From the NCBI GenBank assembly GCA_027475525.1, contig JAMWFC010000040.1:263120-327119 (forward strand): a stretch of 64,000 nt of DNA, written 5' to 3'. This stretch comes from Macrolepiota albuminosa. Lineage: Eukaryota > Basidiomycota > Agaricomycetes > Agaricales > Agaricaceae. The position numbers and the translations under genes are program-made. Of the stretch, positions 35,201 to 46,511 are shown in pieces. Every line of letters begins with the position of its first letter. Positions within the stretch are counted from its first letter, which is position 1. The notes beneath the pieces are model-generated. The model was not told the DNA's origin, searched no databases, and saw only the letters and a program-made list of their open reading frames with translations.

Positions 35201-37901
35201 AGAAGCACTTCGAGAACAGATTGAAGCGATGCCACCCATCTCGATTGAGGAATTATTAAGAGGAAATAAACAACCGATCGACTTACTGGACATGCTAAAA
35301 GACAGATATGCTGAAGATAATCTATTCAAAAAGATCCTTGAAGATCCTAAGGCCTATAAGAATTTTGAATGTGAAGATGGTTTAGTTTACCTTCAGACAG
35401 CAACAGAGAGAAAGCTTTGCGTTCCATCAATCATTGTTAATGGCAGGAGTGTCCGTGAGATAGTTATCTCAGAAGCACATTCGTTATTAGCCCATCTTGG
35501 GCATAGAAAGACTTACACTTACTTACAGGAAATAGTCTGGTGGAAGACTATGGAAAAGGATGTCAGAAAGTACTGCAAAACTTGTACTGTTTGTATGCGC
35601 AGTAAGCCTAATAACCAATGCCCATATGGTCTCTTAAATCCTCTAAAAATACCTACCCAACCATGAGAAGTGATAGGAATCGATTTCTTAGGACCTCTGC
35701 CGGAATCAAAAGATCGAAATGGAACATATGATGCAATTACTGTCATCATTGACTTGTTAACAGGAATGGTACACATAGTGCCTAGTCGTACTGATTACAC
35801 AGCCCGAAATGTGGCTGAGCTGGTATTCAGTGAAGTCTACAGATATCATGGATTGCCAAGGGCAATTGTCAGTGACAGAGATTCTTATTTTACAAGCACT
35901 TTTTGGACTCACCTCCATGAGCTAATCGGAACTCAACTCCGAATGTCGTCAGCATACCATCCAGAATCAGATGGCTCCACTGAATGAGCAAATAGAACCA
36001 TTACTCAGATGATCCGTCAATGTATTGGCCCTACACAAAAGGATTGGGTTGCTAAGCTACCAGCAGTAGAGTTTGCCATTAACTCAGCACGATCAGAGAC
36101 GACCGGATACTCACCCTTTTTTCTGAATACTGGCCGGATGCCTAGACCCATGATATGGCAAACAGCCTCTAGGTCAGAGTTTCCAGGTGTGCGGGTCTTT
36201 GCCCAGCGACTGCGCTTAGCCATCATGGCAGCACATGATAGTATTATTGGTGCTTGGATAAAACAGACCCGAGATGCCAATCGTAAGAGAAGAATGGTAC
36301 CATTCACAGTAAATGATTTGGTTTACGTGTCTACTGAGAATATGAGTTTTCCGAAAGGACTTACTCAAAAATTTATCCCCAAGTTTGTAGGACCTTACCC
36401 CATCACTGAGGACTATGGGAATAGCTCATTTCAGGTTAAACTACCTGCTGACATGAAGCGGAGAGGAATTCATAATGTTTTTCATGCTTCCCTGCTCCAA
36501 ATACATAAGCCTAATGACGATTGGTTGTTCCCCGGTCGCTTGGATGAACAAATAGTCAATGAGGATGCAACTGAATGGGCAGTTGACCGGATTGTATCAC
36601 ACAAGGGCACCCAGGCCAATGCCATGTTCAAAGTTCTTTGGAAGGCTGGCGATAAGACGTGGATGAGTTATTCACAAGTTGACGAGCTTGAGATATTGAC
36701 GCCTTACCTTGATCTGCTGGGAATAGACAATATTTCCAAGCTCCAGGATGGTGTGGGTGTACCCCCCCCTGATGACCCACAGTCTTATTTGGGAAGCCTT
36801 GAGCTGGTACCATGTTTAAATGAGGGAGGATTTACCTGTAAGCTAGATCAGGACCTCCTATCCCTCTCCCTCTTTTACCTCAGGCTCATCTCCCCCGCCA
36901 TCCATTCCGACTTCGCTGTCATGCCCGCCTACCAATCCCCTCGTGGCCGTGGAGGACATCACAGTCCTTTTGGACACCAATCCCATCAACGTGGGCATCA
37001 TCCCAGTCCTCCTGAGCAGCCTCGCCACCCCTGGGTCCACCAGGACTCTAAGACCCAGTTCGTCTGTCTGACTCCTCCAGACATGAAGTTTGGGTACACC
37101 ATTCACCCCCTTCAGATGGTTGAGTATCTGTCATTCAACCGGAAGTTATGCCGGAATGGAGGACGTACCCGGAAGGCCACCCCCCTCGGGTTCGATACCT
37201 TTACGAAGATCTTCAATTCGGTACCTGCTGATCAATATAAGTATTGGTTTGCCACCTACGACGATGATGTTGGTAAATGGAAGGCACCTGAGCATCGGGT
37301 CCGATCCCAGCATATTCGCACCCATTTCGTTGATAAGGAACGATACCATGACCTCATCACTATGGGTCTGATCTCTAACCACGGACACGTCAACTCGGTC
37401 ATGCTCAATACCACCCTTGCCACGTTGCAGCAGCCTCACATCGCCAATTCAACCAAGAACTATTTCTACCAACGGCGTCATGATGAGCGCATGGAGCGAG
37501 ACAATGAAGACAGCGATGAGTCCTACTCTGATGATAGTGATGGGGATGACTTATCTGACGACGAGTCACGACGTGATCGATTGTGTTCACCCACTCGTGG
37601 GTCCAAATCCAGTAATTTGCCTCCCGTGCTGCCCAGCTCACAGATGACCGCTCCGCGCAGCTCCCAGCCTGTACCCTTGAGCACGGAAATTGGGAGAAAC
37701 TCCTGAGGTAGTCCTGTGGTTAGAGGGGCAGATGGATCCTTTCTAGAGAATCGATACGCACCTAATAGCCCCCAAGGGACTTGCGATCCCTCCGTCCTGA
37801 CAGGTCCCATCTCCGAAGATGTTCAGATGAAGAATCTGGAGTCTGCTAAAACCCACGACATGTTGTACGACCCCGACTTCGATCTCGACCTCAATGTTTG
37901 A
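29256..37901 (+). pseudogene. Element A Gag-Pol polyprotein, single frame with seven internal TGA stops
   Basis: One frame of 2882 codons. Internal stops, all TGA, end at 30023, 30398, 32096, 32669, 35666, 35987 and 37706. Order: basic/acidic N-terminus (SRYPLR start block), Gag domain (about 30660-31170), zinc knuckle CFYCGAKGHFARNC (31476-31517), acidic linker, protease DSGS (32976), RT with YLDD (33933-33944), RNase H (VTDGCTTG, WYTDHKGL), integrase zinc site and DDE (GIDFLGP, VSDRDSYF, STE), GPY/F (KFVGPYPI), chromodomain (about 36572-36720), then an extra C-terminal domain (37188-37439) and an acidic tail. The stop at 35664 replaces the Trp seen in B (PTQPWEVIG). All catalytic residues remain, so this copy looks recently active but is now interrupted. 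Confidence 0.92.
37188..37439 (+). other. Novel C-terminal domain of element A polyprotein
   Basis: About 84 residues downstream of the chromodomain, from GFDTFTKIFNSV to TLATLQQPH. Element B has the matching block GYEAFAKIYNAS ... LKNALLRPH at 45559-45804. Shared positions include G-aromatic-x2-F-x-K-I-aromatic-N, a VVD/FVD-x2-Y pair and G-x-I-N/S-x2-G-x-VN. I recognise no named domain. Confidence 0.65.
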
Positions 37902-38170
37902 GGAGCTGTTGTCTGGCAGTCGACGTGTCAACCTACAAATTTCAAAGTTTGATCCTATGGCTTCTAGATGGCCAATTCGTGCCACTCTCCCACAGTCCTT
38001 TAACGTCATTGGTCCGACCCCCAGTCTCCCTTGCGTCTTTTATTTGCTAAGTCTTAATTGATATTTCGATAATCCCATTGTCTATTGATCCACCCTCCTT
38101 TGACCTTCTTGATTTACCGTCAGTTTATCTACTAGTTATCTTGAAGCTGAGCCAGGACCACCCGTTTGGC

Positions 38171-38181
38171 TGGAGGGCGTA
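38171..38181 (+). promoter_or_regulatory. Polypurine tract of element A
   Basis: TGGAGGGCGTA lies directly before the 3' LTR. The same 11 bases precede the 3' LTR of element B (46164-46174). Confidence 0.6.
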
Positions 38182-38345
38182 TGTAGCGGTTTGTGACTAC
38201 GTGACCCTTATACCCATATACTTTAATCTACTTACATCACGCTCCTTGACTACCGCTTAGTCTTACTTATATACCAGAACATATGTTGTAGTTAGGCAGT
38301 TTTTGCAATCGAGGACTTACAACAGTTCACACCGTGAGACTCTAC
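38182..38345 (+). repeat. 3' LTR of element A, first part (164 bp)
   Basis: Matches 28927-29090 of the 5' LTR. The remaining 45 bp continue at 46399-46443, beyond element B; 164 + 45 gives 209 bp, exactly the length of the 5' LTR. Confidence 0.95.
38341..38345. repeat. Target-site duplication of element B, left copy (TCTAC)
   Basis: TCTAC belongs to the LTR of element A and is repeated at 46394-46398. Confidence 0.93.
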
Positions 38346-38566
38346 TGTAACGGTCGCTATCTTATTTATACTGATCTGTCTACCTCCTTGTGATTTCTCC
38401 TACCTCCCTTATCCCGCCAAACCGGCTCCTTATTTACCTGAAGTATAAAAGCCTAGCCACTAGTTTATTGTAGGGAGATCTTTTTGCAATCGAGGACTTA
38501 CACCAGTTCTTCTGATTGACTTAAGGCTCTAGTGTGACGGCACCGTTATCTCACGCTGACTTTACA
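38346..38566 (+). repeat. 5' LTR of element B
   Basis: 221 bp, TGTAACGG to TTTACA, TATAAAA at 38444-38450. It differs from the 3' LTR by four substitutions and a 2-bp indel; two of the substitutions are CpG to CpA or TpG. Confidence 0.95.
38444..38450 (+). promoter_or_regulatory. TATA box of element B LTR
   Basis: TATAAAA, 31 bp before the 29-nt block (38481-38509) shared with the element A LTR; the block probably sits at or near the RNA start. Confidence 0.5.
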
Positions 38567-38589
38567 TATTTTGAACTCAAAAAAGTCCT
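38567..38589 (+). promoter_or_regulatory. Candidate primer-binding region of element B
   Basis: TATTTTGAACT follows the LTR as in element A. GAACT (38573-38577) and AAGTCCT (38583-38589) are exact complements of AGTTC (38505-38509) and AGGACTT (38493-38499), with the same 10-nt offset on both sides. No tRNA-type TGG is present. Confidence 0.4.
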
Positions 38590-38696
38590 ACTAGCTTATC
38601 GAAAAACCCCGACTCTAGGCCTTGGAATCCCTCAGTCTGATCAACTGCGGTCACCCAGTCCTGTGAGTCACACACAAAACTTACTTTAACTGAAAC

Positions 38697-41600
38697 ATGT
38701 CTTTTAGATACCCCCTAAGGAGCCAACAAGCTGGTAAATCAGTACGTAGGCTCAGCCCGACCGCTATCCGCAATACGGGACCTTTGAAACGGTTTGGGAA
38801 AATTGAAGAGCAGGAACCGATCCTGACTCCTTACGAGAAGGAACCAGAACCCCCAACTGGAACCCCCACGAGCGCTAGCTACGCCGCGATGCCCACTGAA
38901 ATGGATGTGGATGCTGCCGAGCCCCGGGCCGGTGGAAATGTTGATTCTACCAAGAACAACAACCCTGAGGAATCGAGCCTTGCGAGCTCCCTCGATGGCG
39001 ACGGAGAACGTCATTTTGTATCTACAATAGAACCGGATATTGTAGACCAGAACAATATACAATTGAATGCTACCTTTACACAACCCCCACCACAGGGTTT
39101 AATAGACGAGCATCTAGTTAGAGACATAGCTGAGGCCCGGAACAACATGACCCCGGACGAGCGGGATCATATTGATAAGAGGGTGGAAAAGGTATCGTTC
39201 ACTCCTCGTCAGGAACAATCCCATAGCAAAGGGAAAGGAATAGACCCCCAAAACTGGGGAGATATACACCTAGATGAAACAGAGATGGACCCGGATATAC
39301 AAAGGGACATCCTAAACGAGATAAACTCGAATCAAGAACACAATCTTCAGCTATCAAATCAAGAAGCCTCAGATGGCGCAGTAGAGTCGGAAAACGACAC
39401 TAACGACAATGACGACAGAGAACGTCCTTACGGAGACACGACAGACATGGCAGAAGGACTCGAGATATCTCGAGAAGATCTATTAGATTACATTCGTAAT
39501 AAACAAAAGCTTGCCAAAGAAATGGACCGCATTAAGAAGACACAATTATCGTCACATAAAAAGCGTAAAGGGAGAGCCACAACTGAACCTATATCGGACG
39601 AGCTCGCCGCCCTGATTCAGAAGGTAGCTAAAGGATCTAAATCCAAGCACAGGTGCCAACCTCGAAGGGAACGTGAGCTTAGCCAGAACCCTAAGATATC
39701 TCAACGCACAGGCAAAGAGGCCGCTACCAAGCCTATAACCCAGATAGCCGCACACAGCGCCCTGGGCAGAGCGTTCCACCGTTTGGGAAAACGACGTCGC
39801 ACCTATCCATCCGACTCAGAGCCGGACTTGAGCCCATCTGACTCCTCGGAGGACAGTGGATCAGAATCGGACCCTACTTCCAGGTACCAGAGCGAGGAAA
39901 GCAAGTCCAGCACTGATAGCAGTTTCGAGTTGGGATCATCATACCACCATAGAGGGAAACGTCGTGCCTATAGGCCAAAACGTAAACACTCCCGTAAACC
40001 CTCACAGAAATCCATTATCAAGCCCACACCGCTGGAGAAGTACGACGGGAGGGTGGATATTCGTGCTTTTCACAAGTTCCTCACACATGGCACAGCGTAT
40101 GTAAAGTATGGCTACGTTGAAAAGAGACGTCAGGTCATGGTACTATCTGAGTTTCTGACTGGAAAGGCATACACGTTCTATACACGTTCGGTGTCCCTGG
40201 AGCCCGAATGATGGTCATTGAGGAAGTTCTTTGTAGAAATGTTCAATTACTGCTTTCCAATCGACTTTAGGAATCAGCAAAGGGAAAAGCTAAATAGTTT
40301 TACTCAGGGACAGAGGTCTGTACGCGAGTACGTGGCAGATCTTGACGAGTTATTCACCATTGTCGGGTCCGATGGGGTAAGAGCTCGCACGGTGAAACTT
40401 TTCAACGGGTTGCGACCCGCTCTGCGTAAGGCACTCCTTCGTGAACATATGAATCCGGAATATACATCCTGGAAGGAGATGGTACGAGAAGCTGAGTACC
40501 AAGAAATGGCGGAGAATGTTGACCTTAGAGACCATAGCAGTCAGAACTACAACAACCGTACCAATCAGCCTCGGCCCCCTGGTCACAACCATGGCGGGAG
40601 AGAAGAGAACCCTCGACACGGGAAGTCGCAACATGCGTCAAACCAATTGAAGGGCCACAAGTTGACTGTGGGACGCAAAACCAACACCACTCCTGGAGGA
40701 CCATTCCAGGGTAAGCCTAGAGCAGGAACGCCCTCACAGTCAACCAAATCATTCCCTGATAAAAGGAAGGGCAATCACTCAGGGTCATCACTCAGCAAGG
40801 AGGAAAAAGACAAGCTGAGAGCTGCTAACAAATGTTTTGTATGCGGAGAAGAAGGACACTTTGCTCGCAACTGCCGTAATAAAGGCAAAATGAAGTCTGG
40901 CAACAGCAAACCCCCGGGGGTCAGTGCATTTGGGATGCATTTAGATCTGGAACACACCAAAGAACTCCGTGTCGCTAGCCTGGGCGAAACGACGACAGCC
41001 CTACATGTCGGAATGGTAGAATGGGGCACCTCGGGGCCCCTGAAGGAATACGATAGTGACGGGGATACTATACCCGATCTTCAATCCGTATCAGACTCTG
41101 ACTGCAAGGAAAGTCTCGACGCAGGAAGTGACGGAGCGACTGGCACAGCCTCGGCGCTAATTGACGACTTATGGGGAAACTACTTGGATGAGTGCGACGC
41201 GGCGTCCCTGACGGGCGAAACCATGGTGGCACCGCCGGAACCCTTCCGGAGTTCATTCTGGATGACCGTTGCAGACACGGAAGAACAAATTGAACTCCTC
41301 AATACCCACGAGTCCCGCAATTGCGTAGGCGAAGCTGTATGCAATAAACTGACCGAGCTCCTGGAAAAAATGCAACCCTACCCAGGCGATCCTGCAAATG
41401 TACTACAATTCTGGCCGATGTGGTTTACCGCAGCTTCGATGCCTTGTAGCGACAAGATTCTCTTGTATGACCATGTATTCGAGCAATACGAGACCATATG
41501 GAAGTCCGTGGTGGAACGGAACTCTTTCCCCCTGGGGGAATGGTACGCAAAAATCAGACAAGCTGCCATGGGCGCCCCGTATAACAACCGAGATAGCTAC

Positions 41601-44600
41601 CAGGTGCATCTGAATAATGACATACGCCTGGAACGCACAGAGGACCCTGGAGAGGGGAGCTCCTTACCCCTGGGATGAAAGGGATAGATTATACCGTTAC
41701 CAACGTTTTGAGGTAATACCTGATGAGGCAACGTACTTCGTTTACGACAGACACCTTGGTTTCAAGACCCAAATTGAGCTCCACCATCTTCGGAATGAGC
41801 ATTTTGATTTGCCTACATGGTATACCAAGAAGGTCAAAAAATCGTTCGAGGAGATCGCATCGGAAGCATACTCACTTCCATATGACCCACACTACTACAT
41901 AGCTTGTTTATTCGAAGACAGAATGACACCTGAAGTTGCAAATCATGAGTATGAGTTAGACCTAATCCACACCTGGGTTTCTGCATTTGGAAAGCTGCAA
42001 CTAGAGGTTGACGACAGACGATTACAAGTCATCGGCCTATACGGGCAACAAGTGGAAGCAGGTACCTACCCTTCCATCCAGAGGAATATGGCATCCACTC
42101 GAGATCCGTCATGACAGGTGCCCAAACCCCTCGTCGTAGTAGTCCAAATCAATGGACACCCTGCTCGCGCACTAATAGACTCAGGGTCTCTGGGAGACTT
42201 CATCTCCAGCACCTTAGTACAGCAACTAGGCATAAAGAAGAAAGAACTCACCTCCCCAGTTCCCGTTCAGCTTGTCGTGCAGGGATCCCGATCCCGAATC
42301 AATTATGGCGCCACGGCTCACTTCCAGTATCAGTCCATCGCCGAAGATCGTTACTTCGACGTGATCAACCTGTCCAGCTATGACCTCATTCTAGGTACCC
42401 CCTTTCTATTCCAGCACCGCGTCATTTTCGGAATCAATCCTTCCCGTGTTTTGATTGGGTCCCCGCAATCGGTCCCCATGAAGGGACTAGGAGTGACTAA
42501 GTTAGCCTCCCGGTCACTGGAACTATATGAAGAAAACTTAGAAGCGATAAGAGAAGAATTGCGTCGATACGCGGCACCCATTTGCAGATCGGCAAGTGAC
42601 ACTCCATTACCGCCATTACGGGCTATCAACCATGAAATAAACCTAATAGACCCTAATAGGACTTACCCTTGGCGACCGTCTCGCTGCCCCGAGGCCATGA
42701 GGGCTCAGTGGACGGAGAAAAGGGACGCCTAGATCAAAAATGGCAGATGGAAGATCACAAGCAGTGGAAACACCGTACCAATGATACTGATACCCAAACC
42801 GGTGAAGCAGGGAGAACCGCCCCGTCTACAAACAGTCTTCGACCTCAGAGCCCGGAATGCAAACACCGTAAAGAAATCATCGCCGCTGCTGGATATAGAC
42901 AGGATACTAAGAAGGGCAGCCAGAGGTCGGTATAGATCAATCCTGGACGGAAAAGATGCTTACGAACAAATCCGTGTCATACCAGAGCATGTCAAGCGGA
43001 CAGCCGTAACCACACTGGACGGAAACATGATCAGTAACGTCATCCAGCAGGGCGACTGTAATGCACCGGCGACCTACCAAGCTGTTATGAACCATATTTT
43101 CTCAGCATACATCGGTAGATTTATGGATGTTTACCTCGACAATATTATAATATATTCGGATTCGCTTGAAGAACACATTAAGCATGTAAGGCTAATCATC
43201 GACATCCTCCGTAAAGAGAAATTGTACCTAGGGGAGAATAAACTTCAATTCTTGTGCAAAGAAATGAAAGTTCTGGGACGCATTGTGGATGACGATGGGA
43301 TACGTATGGACCCCGAAAAGGTTGATGCGTTATCCAAGTGGAAGACTCCAACGAACAGGGACCTTTTGAGAGGATTCCTGGGGGCCGCAGGCTACCTAGC
43401 TGATGACATCGACCATGTACGTATTCCAATGGGAATATTACATACACTCACTGGGGATACGGTACCGTTTCAATGGGAACACACACACCAGCGTGCCTTC
43501 GAAGATATTAAACGATTGGCGGTCCAGTGCCGAGAACATCATAGACAGCCTCTGGAATATGGAGCGAACCATGATCCTATTCATGTGGTAATGGATGGAT
43601 GTGTTACTGGCATTGCGGGAGTGGTTAGCCAGGGGGAAAACTGGAGAACGGCGAAGGTCACCGCGTTCTATTCCGCGAAGCTTAATTCCGCACAACAAAA
43701 CTACCCCGTACACAAGATTGAGATGTTAGCAGGCGTAGAAACCATGCTCAGACACAGGGATATCCTGCAAGGTGTTAAGTTCACTTGGTATACGGATCAC
43801 AAGGGGCTTATTCACCTTCTAAACCAGAAAAACCTGTCAGGAAGACAAGCCCAATGGCTTGAAAAGATTTCAGAATTTGACTTTGAGGTCGTATACGTCC
43901 CAGGCGCAGAAAACATTCTATCAGACGCCTTGTCGCGATTGTACGCGAATGATGAGCCAGGAATGGTGCGTGCTTGGAGCGAATACACTTATCATGACGT
44001 CATAAACAACGATCAGTTAGCCACACACCTCATTTCGATGCCTGTTTTGGTCGGGCTGGAGGGCGCGAGCGTGAACCTATCAGCCGATACCTCAGAAGGG
44101 ACCAGTAACCAGCAACACATCGCCGACTTACCGGAAAGCCAAGGGCACGTAGACCCTGATCAACCGCTCGATCAGGCACGGAGTCCGACCTCTACAGGTG
44201 GCGCGCAGCCCAAAAGGGTGTATAGGCGGAAGGAAGTGCCACCCGCGGAAACGGGAAGACTGGAGACAGCAAGGGAGTTTGCAGCACGAGCATCTAAGAA
44301 TTTCGTGCTGAGAGGACCTCAGCAACGAAAGGAGGGCGAGGCGACACAAGGGAAACTGACCATTACAATCCCAGCACGTAATCGTAATGACAATAGTCAG
44401 AGGCAATCAGTCGAAAATAACAGATCATCGAGAGAGATAATCGATGAGGCCATTGAGCACGACCTGGAACAGGCATGAGATAAGCAAATATCGGAACGTT
44501 CGAAAAAACTACAGGAGTTGACGGGACCCCTGAACCCAGTATCATTGACCGAGATGATGGCTGGAGAGCGAGAACCAATAGACTTGCTAGAAAGTATCCG

Positions 44601-46032
44601 TGACAAATATAATGAGGACCTGATCCTAGCTCCAGTGGTAAAGAACCCACGCGAATATAAGAAATTTGAGTTAACTGAAGACAGGCTGCTTTATATCAAA
44701 ATAAACGAGAAAAAAGTGCTCTGCATACCATCTATCATGGTAACAGGGCAAAGCATACGAGAAATAGTAATATCAGAAGCGCATTCCATGCTAGCGCATC
44801 TCGGAGCACGAAAGACCCTTACTTATCTTCGTGAGCACGTATGGTGGAAAACTATGAGCAGGGACGTACACTCCTTTTGTGAATCGTGCGTCACTTGCGC
44901 AAGGAGTAAGCCGTCGAACCATAAACCCTATGGCAAATTGAACCCCCTACCCGTACCTACCCAGCCGTGGGAGGTTATAGGTATAGATTTCGTGGGACCC
45001 TTGCCAGATTTGAAGGACAGAGACGCGGTCTATAACTCCCTCACCGTCATCATCGACCACTTAACCGGCATGATACGCCTAGTGCCCAGTCAGACAACTT
45101 ACAACGCTAAAAACATAGCGGAGCTCGTATTCGCAGAGATATACAAACTACATGGACTACCTAAGGCGATAGTCAGTGACCGGGATTCGTATTTCACGAG
45201 CATATTCTGGACACACTTACATGCCCTGATAGGGACCTAGTTAAAAATGTCTAGTGCGTACCATCCTGAAACAGACGGAGCTACTGAGCATGCCAATCGA
45301 ACAGTAATACAAATGATTCGACAGTGCATCAGTCCGAACCAGAGCGACTGGGTATCTAAGGTACCAGCTGTGGAATTTGCGATCAACACCGCACGATCAG
45401 AGAGTACTGGGTACTCCCCGTTTTTCCTAAACTACGGCAGACTACCCCGTGCCATGGTGTGGAACTCTGCAACCAAGACAGAGTACCCGGGAGTACGTGT
45501 ATTCGCACAATGACTAAAGTCAGCCATCATGGCCACAGTTAACCTTATCGAACCTGCTGGTTACGAGGCCTTCGCCAAAATCTATAACGCATCTAAGGGC
45601 AATAACCCCTGTTCCTTCATTCTTCGTAACCCCAACACTCAACTATACGACTATGACAGCTTCCCTATCCCACGGTCTCTTCTGACCTTTCCCGTTGTCG
45701 ACAGCCGCTACTCCGAGTTTCGGTCCTTTGGGATCATTAATGCTCAAGGAGAAGTCAATACCGAAGCTTGGGCGAGCTTGAAGAATGCCCTACTCCGCCC
45801 CCACCGTGAAGCTGTTCGCAACCAGGCCCGATCAGAGTCACGCTGTGTCGAAAAAGAGAATAAGCACCGCCGTGCCAAAGAGGCACATCCCGACGGTTTT
45901 GTATTACCCTCGGCCCCATCCGCCACTATCGCCGCCGGACGCAAGCGTGGTCGCAGGCCTAAGTCCCCCTCCGACTCCAGTGAAACTCGTGATCTCGAAC
46001 AGATGGAGCTCGTGGACTTCCCCGATAACTGA
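38697..46032 (+). pseudogene. Element B Gag-Pol polyprotein, frameshifted and interrupted
   Basis: Starts MSFRYPLRSQQAGK. Gag and zinc knuckle (CFVCGEEGHFARNC, about 40830-40875) are in one frame, with TGA at 40209-40211. Near 41617 the frame shifts, after which protease (DSGS about 42178), RT, RNase H, integrase and the C-terminal domain share one frame, with stops at 42112 (TGA), 42730 (TAG), 44476 (TGA), 45238 (TAG) and 45511 (TGA). The RT active site reads YLDN (43132-43143) where element A has YLDD. The integrase core keeps GIDFVGP, VSDRDSYF and GATEHAN. GPY/F and the chromodomain are missing: SAIMA is followed directly by the C-terminal domain. Confidence 0.92.
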
Positions 46033-46163
46033 AAGCACCCCAGTCATTGCATTTCGACGCTTATTTTAATAGCTTACGGTCAACCCAACAACTTCTTTGA
46101 CTCCTACTACCCCCTGTCTTTACTCGTTCTATATCAGGTACCCCTCGCGCCGCTCTCGATACC

Positions 46164-46174
46164 TGGAGGGCGTA
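46164..46174 (+). promoter_or_regulatory. Polypurine tract of element B
   Basis: TGGAGGGCGTA directly before the 3' LTR, identical to that of element A. Confidence 0.6.
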
Positions 46175-46393
46175 TGTAACGGTCGCTATCTTATCTATAC
46201 TGATCTGTCTACCTCCTTGTGATTTCTCCTACCTCCCTTATCCCGCCGAACCGGCTCCTTATTTACCCGAAGTATAAAAGCCTAGCCACTAGTTTTGTAG
46301 GGAGATCTTTTTGCAATCGAGGACTTACACCAGTTCTTCTGATTGACTTAAGGCTCTAGTGTGACGGCACCGTTATCTCACGCTGACGTTACA
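46175..46393 (+). repeat. 3' LTR of element B
   Basis: 219 bp, TGTAACGG to GTTACA, followed by TSD TCTAC at 46394-46398. Confidence 0.95.
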
Positions 46394-46398
46394 TCTAC
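46394..46398. repeat. Target-site duplication of element B, right copy (TCTAC)
   Basis: Duplicate of 38341-38345; element A LTR sequence resumes right after it. Confidence 0.93.
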
Positions 46399-46443
46399 TC
46401 AGTGTGCCGTGACCCAATCCTAATCCGGCTGGCTCACGTCACA
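46399..46443 (+). repeat. 3' LTR of element A, last part (45 bp)
   Basis: TCAGTGTGCCGTGACC ... GTCACA, identical to the end of the 5' LTR (29091-29135). Confidence 0.95.
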
Positions 46444-46448
46444 GATGT
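46444..46448. repeat. Target-site duplication of element A, right copy (GATGT)
   Basis: Matches 28922-28926. Confidence 0.93.
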
Positions 46449-46511
46449 TGACGTGATACGCGTGACAAACTTGAATCCATTAACGTAGAGTGCTGACGCT
46501 GGCTATGTAGA

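Larger units (their letters stand above)
38346..46393 (+). mobile_element. Ty3/gypsy element B nested in the 3' LTR of element A
   Basis: 8048 bp bounded by LTRs of 221 and 219 bp and by TSD TCTAC. Same orientation and same general family as A, but clearly diverged in LTR and protein sequence. Inactive: stops, a frameshift near 41617, an altered RT active site and a missing integrase C-terminal region. Confidence 0.95.
28927..46443 (+). mobile_element. Full-length Ty3/gypsy element A, hosting element B
   Basis: Two 209-bp LTRs flank one gag-pol frame, with TSD GATGT. The 3' LTR is split at 38345/46399 by element B. Without B and its 5-bp TSD the element is about 9.46 kb. LTRs differ at three sites (two G/A or C/T near the start, one near the end), all at CpG or its decay products, so the insertion is fairly recent. 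Confidence 0.95.

Noticed and set aside
29256..37901. UGA read as a sense codon in element A
   Set aside because: The host gene ending at 53010 uses TGA as its stop, and some sites correspond to Trp while others probably to Arg. Mutation explains the pattern better than recoding.
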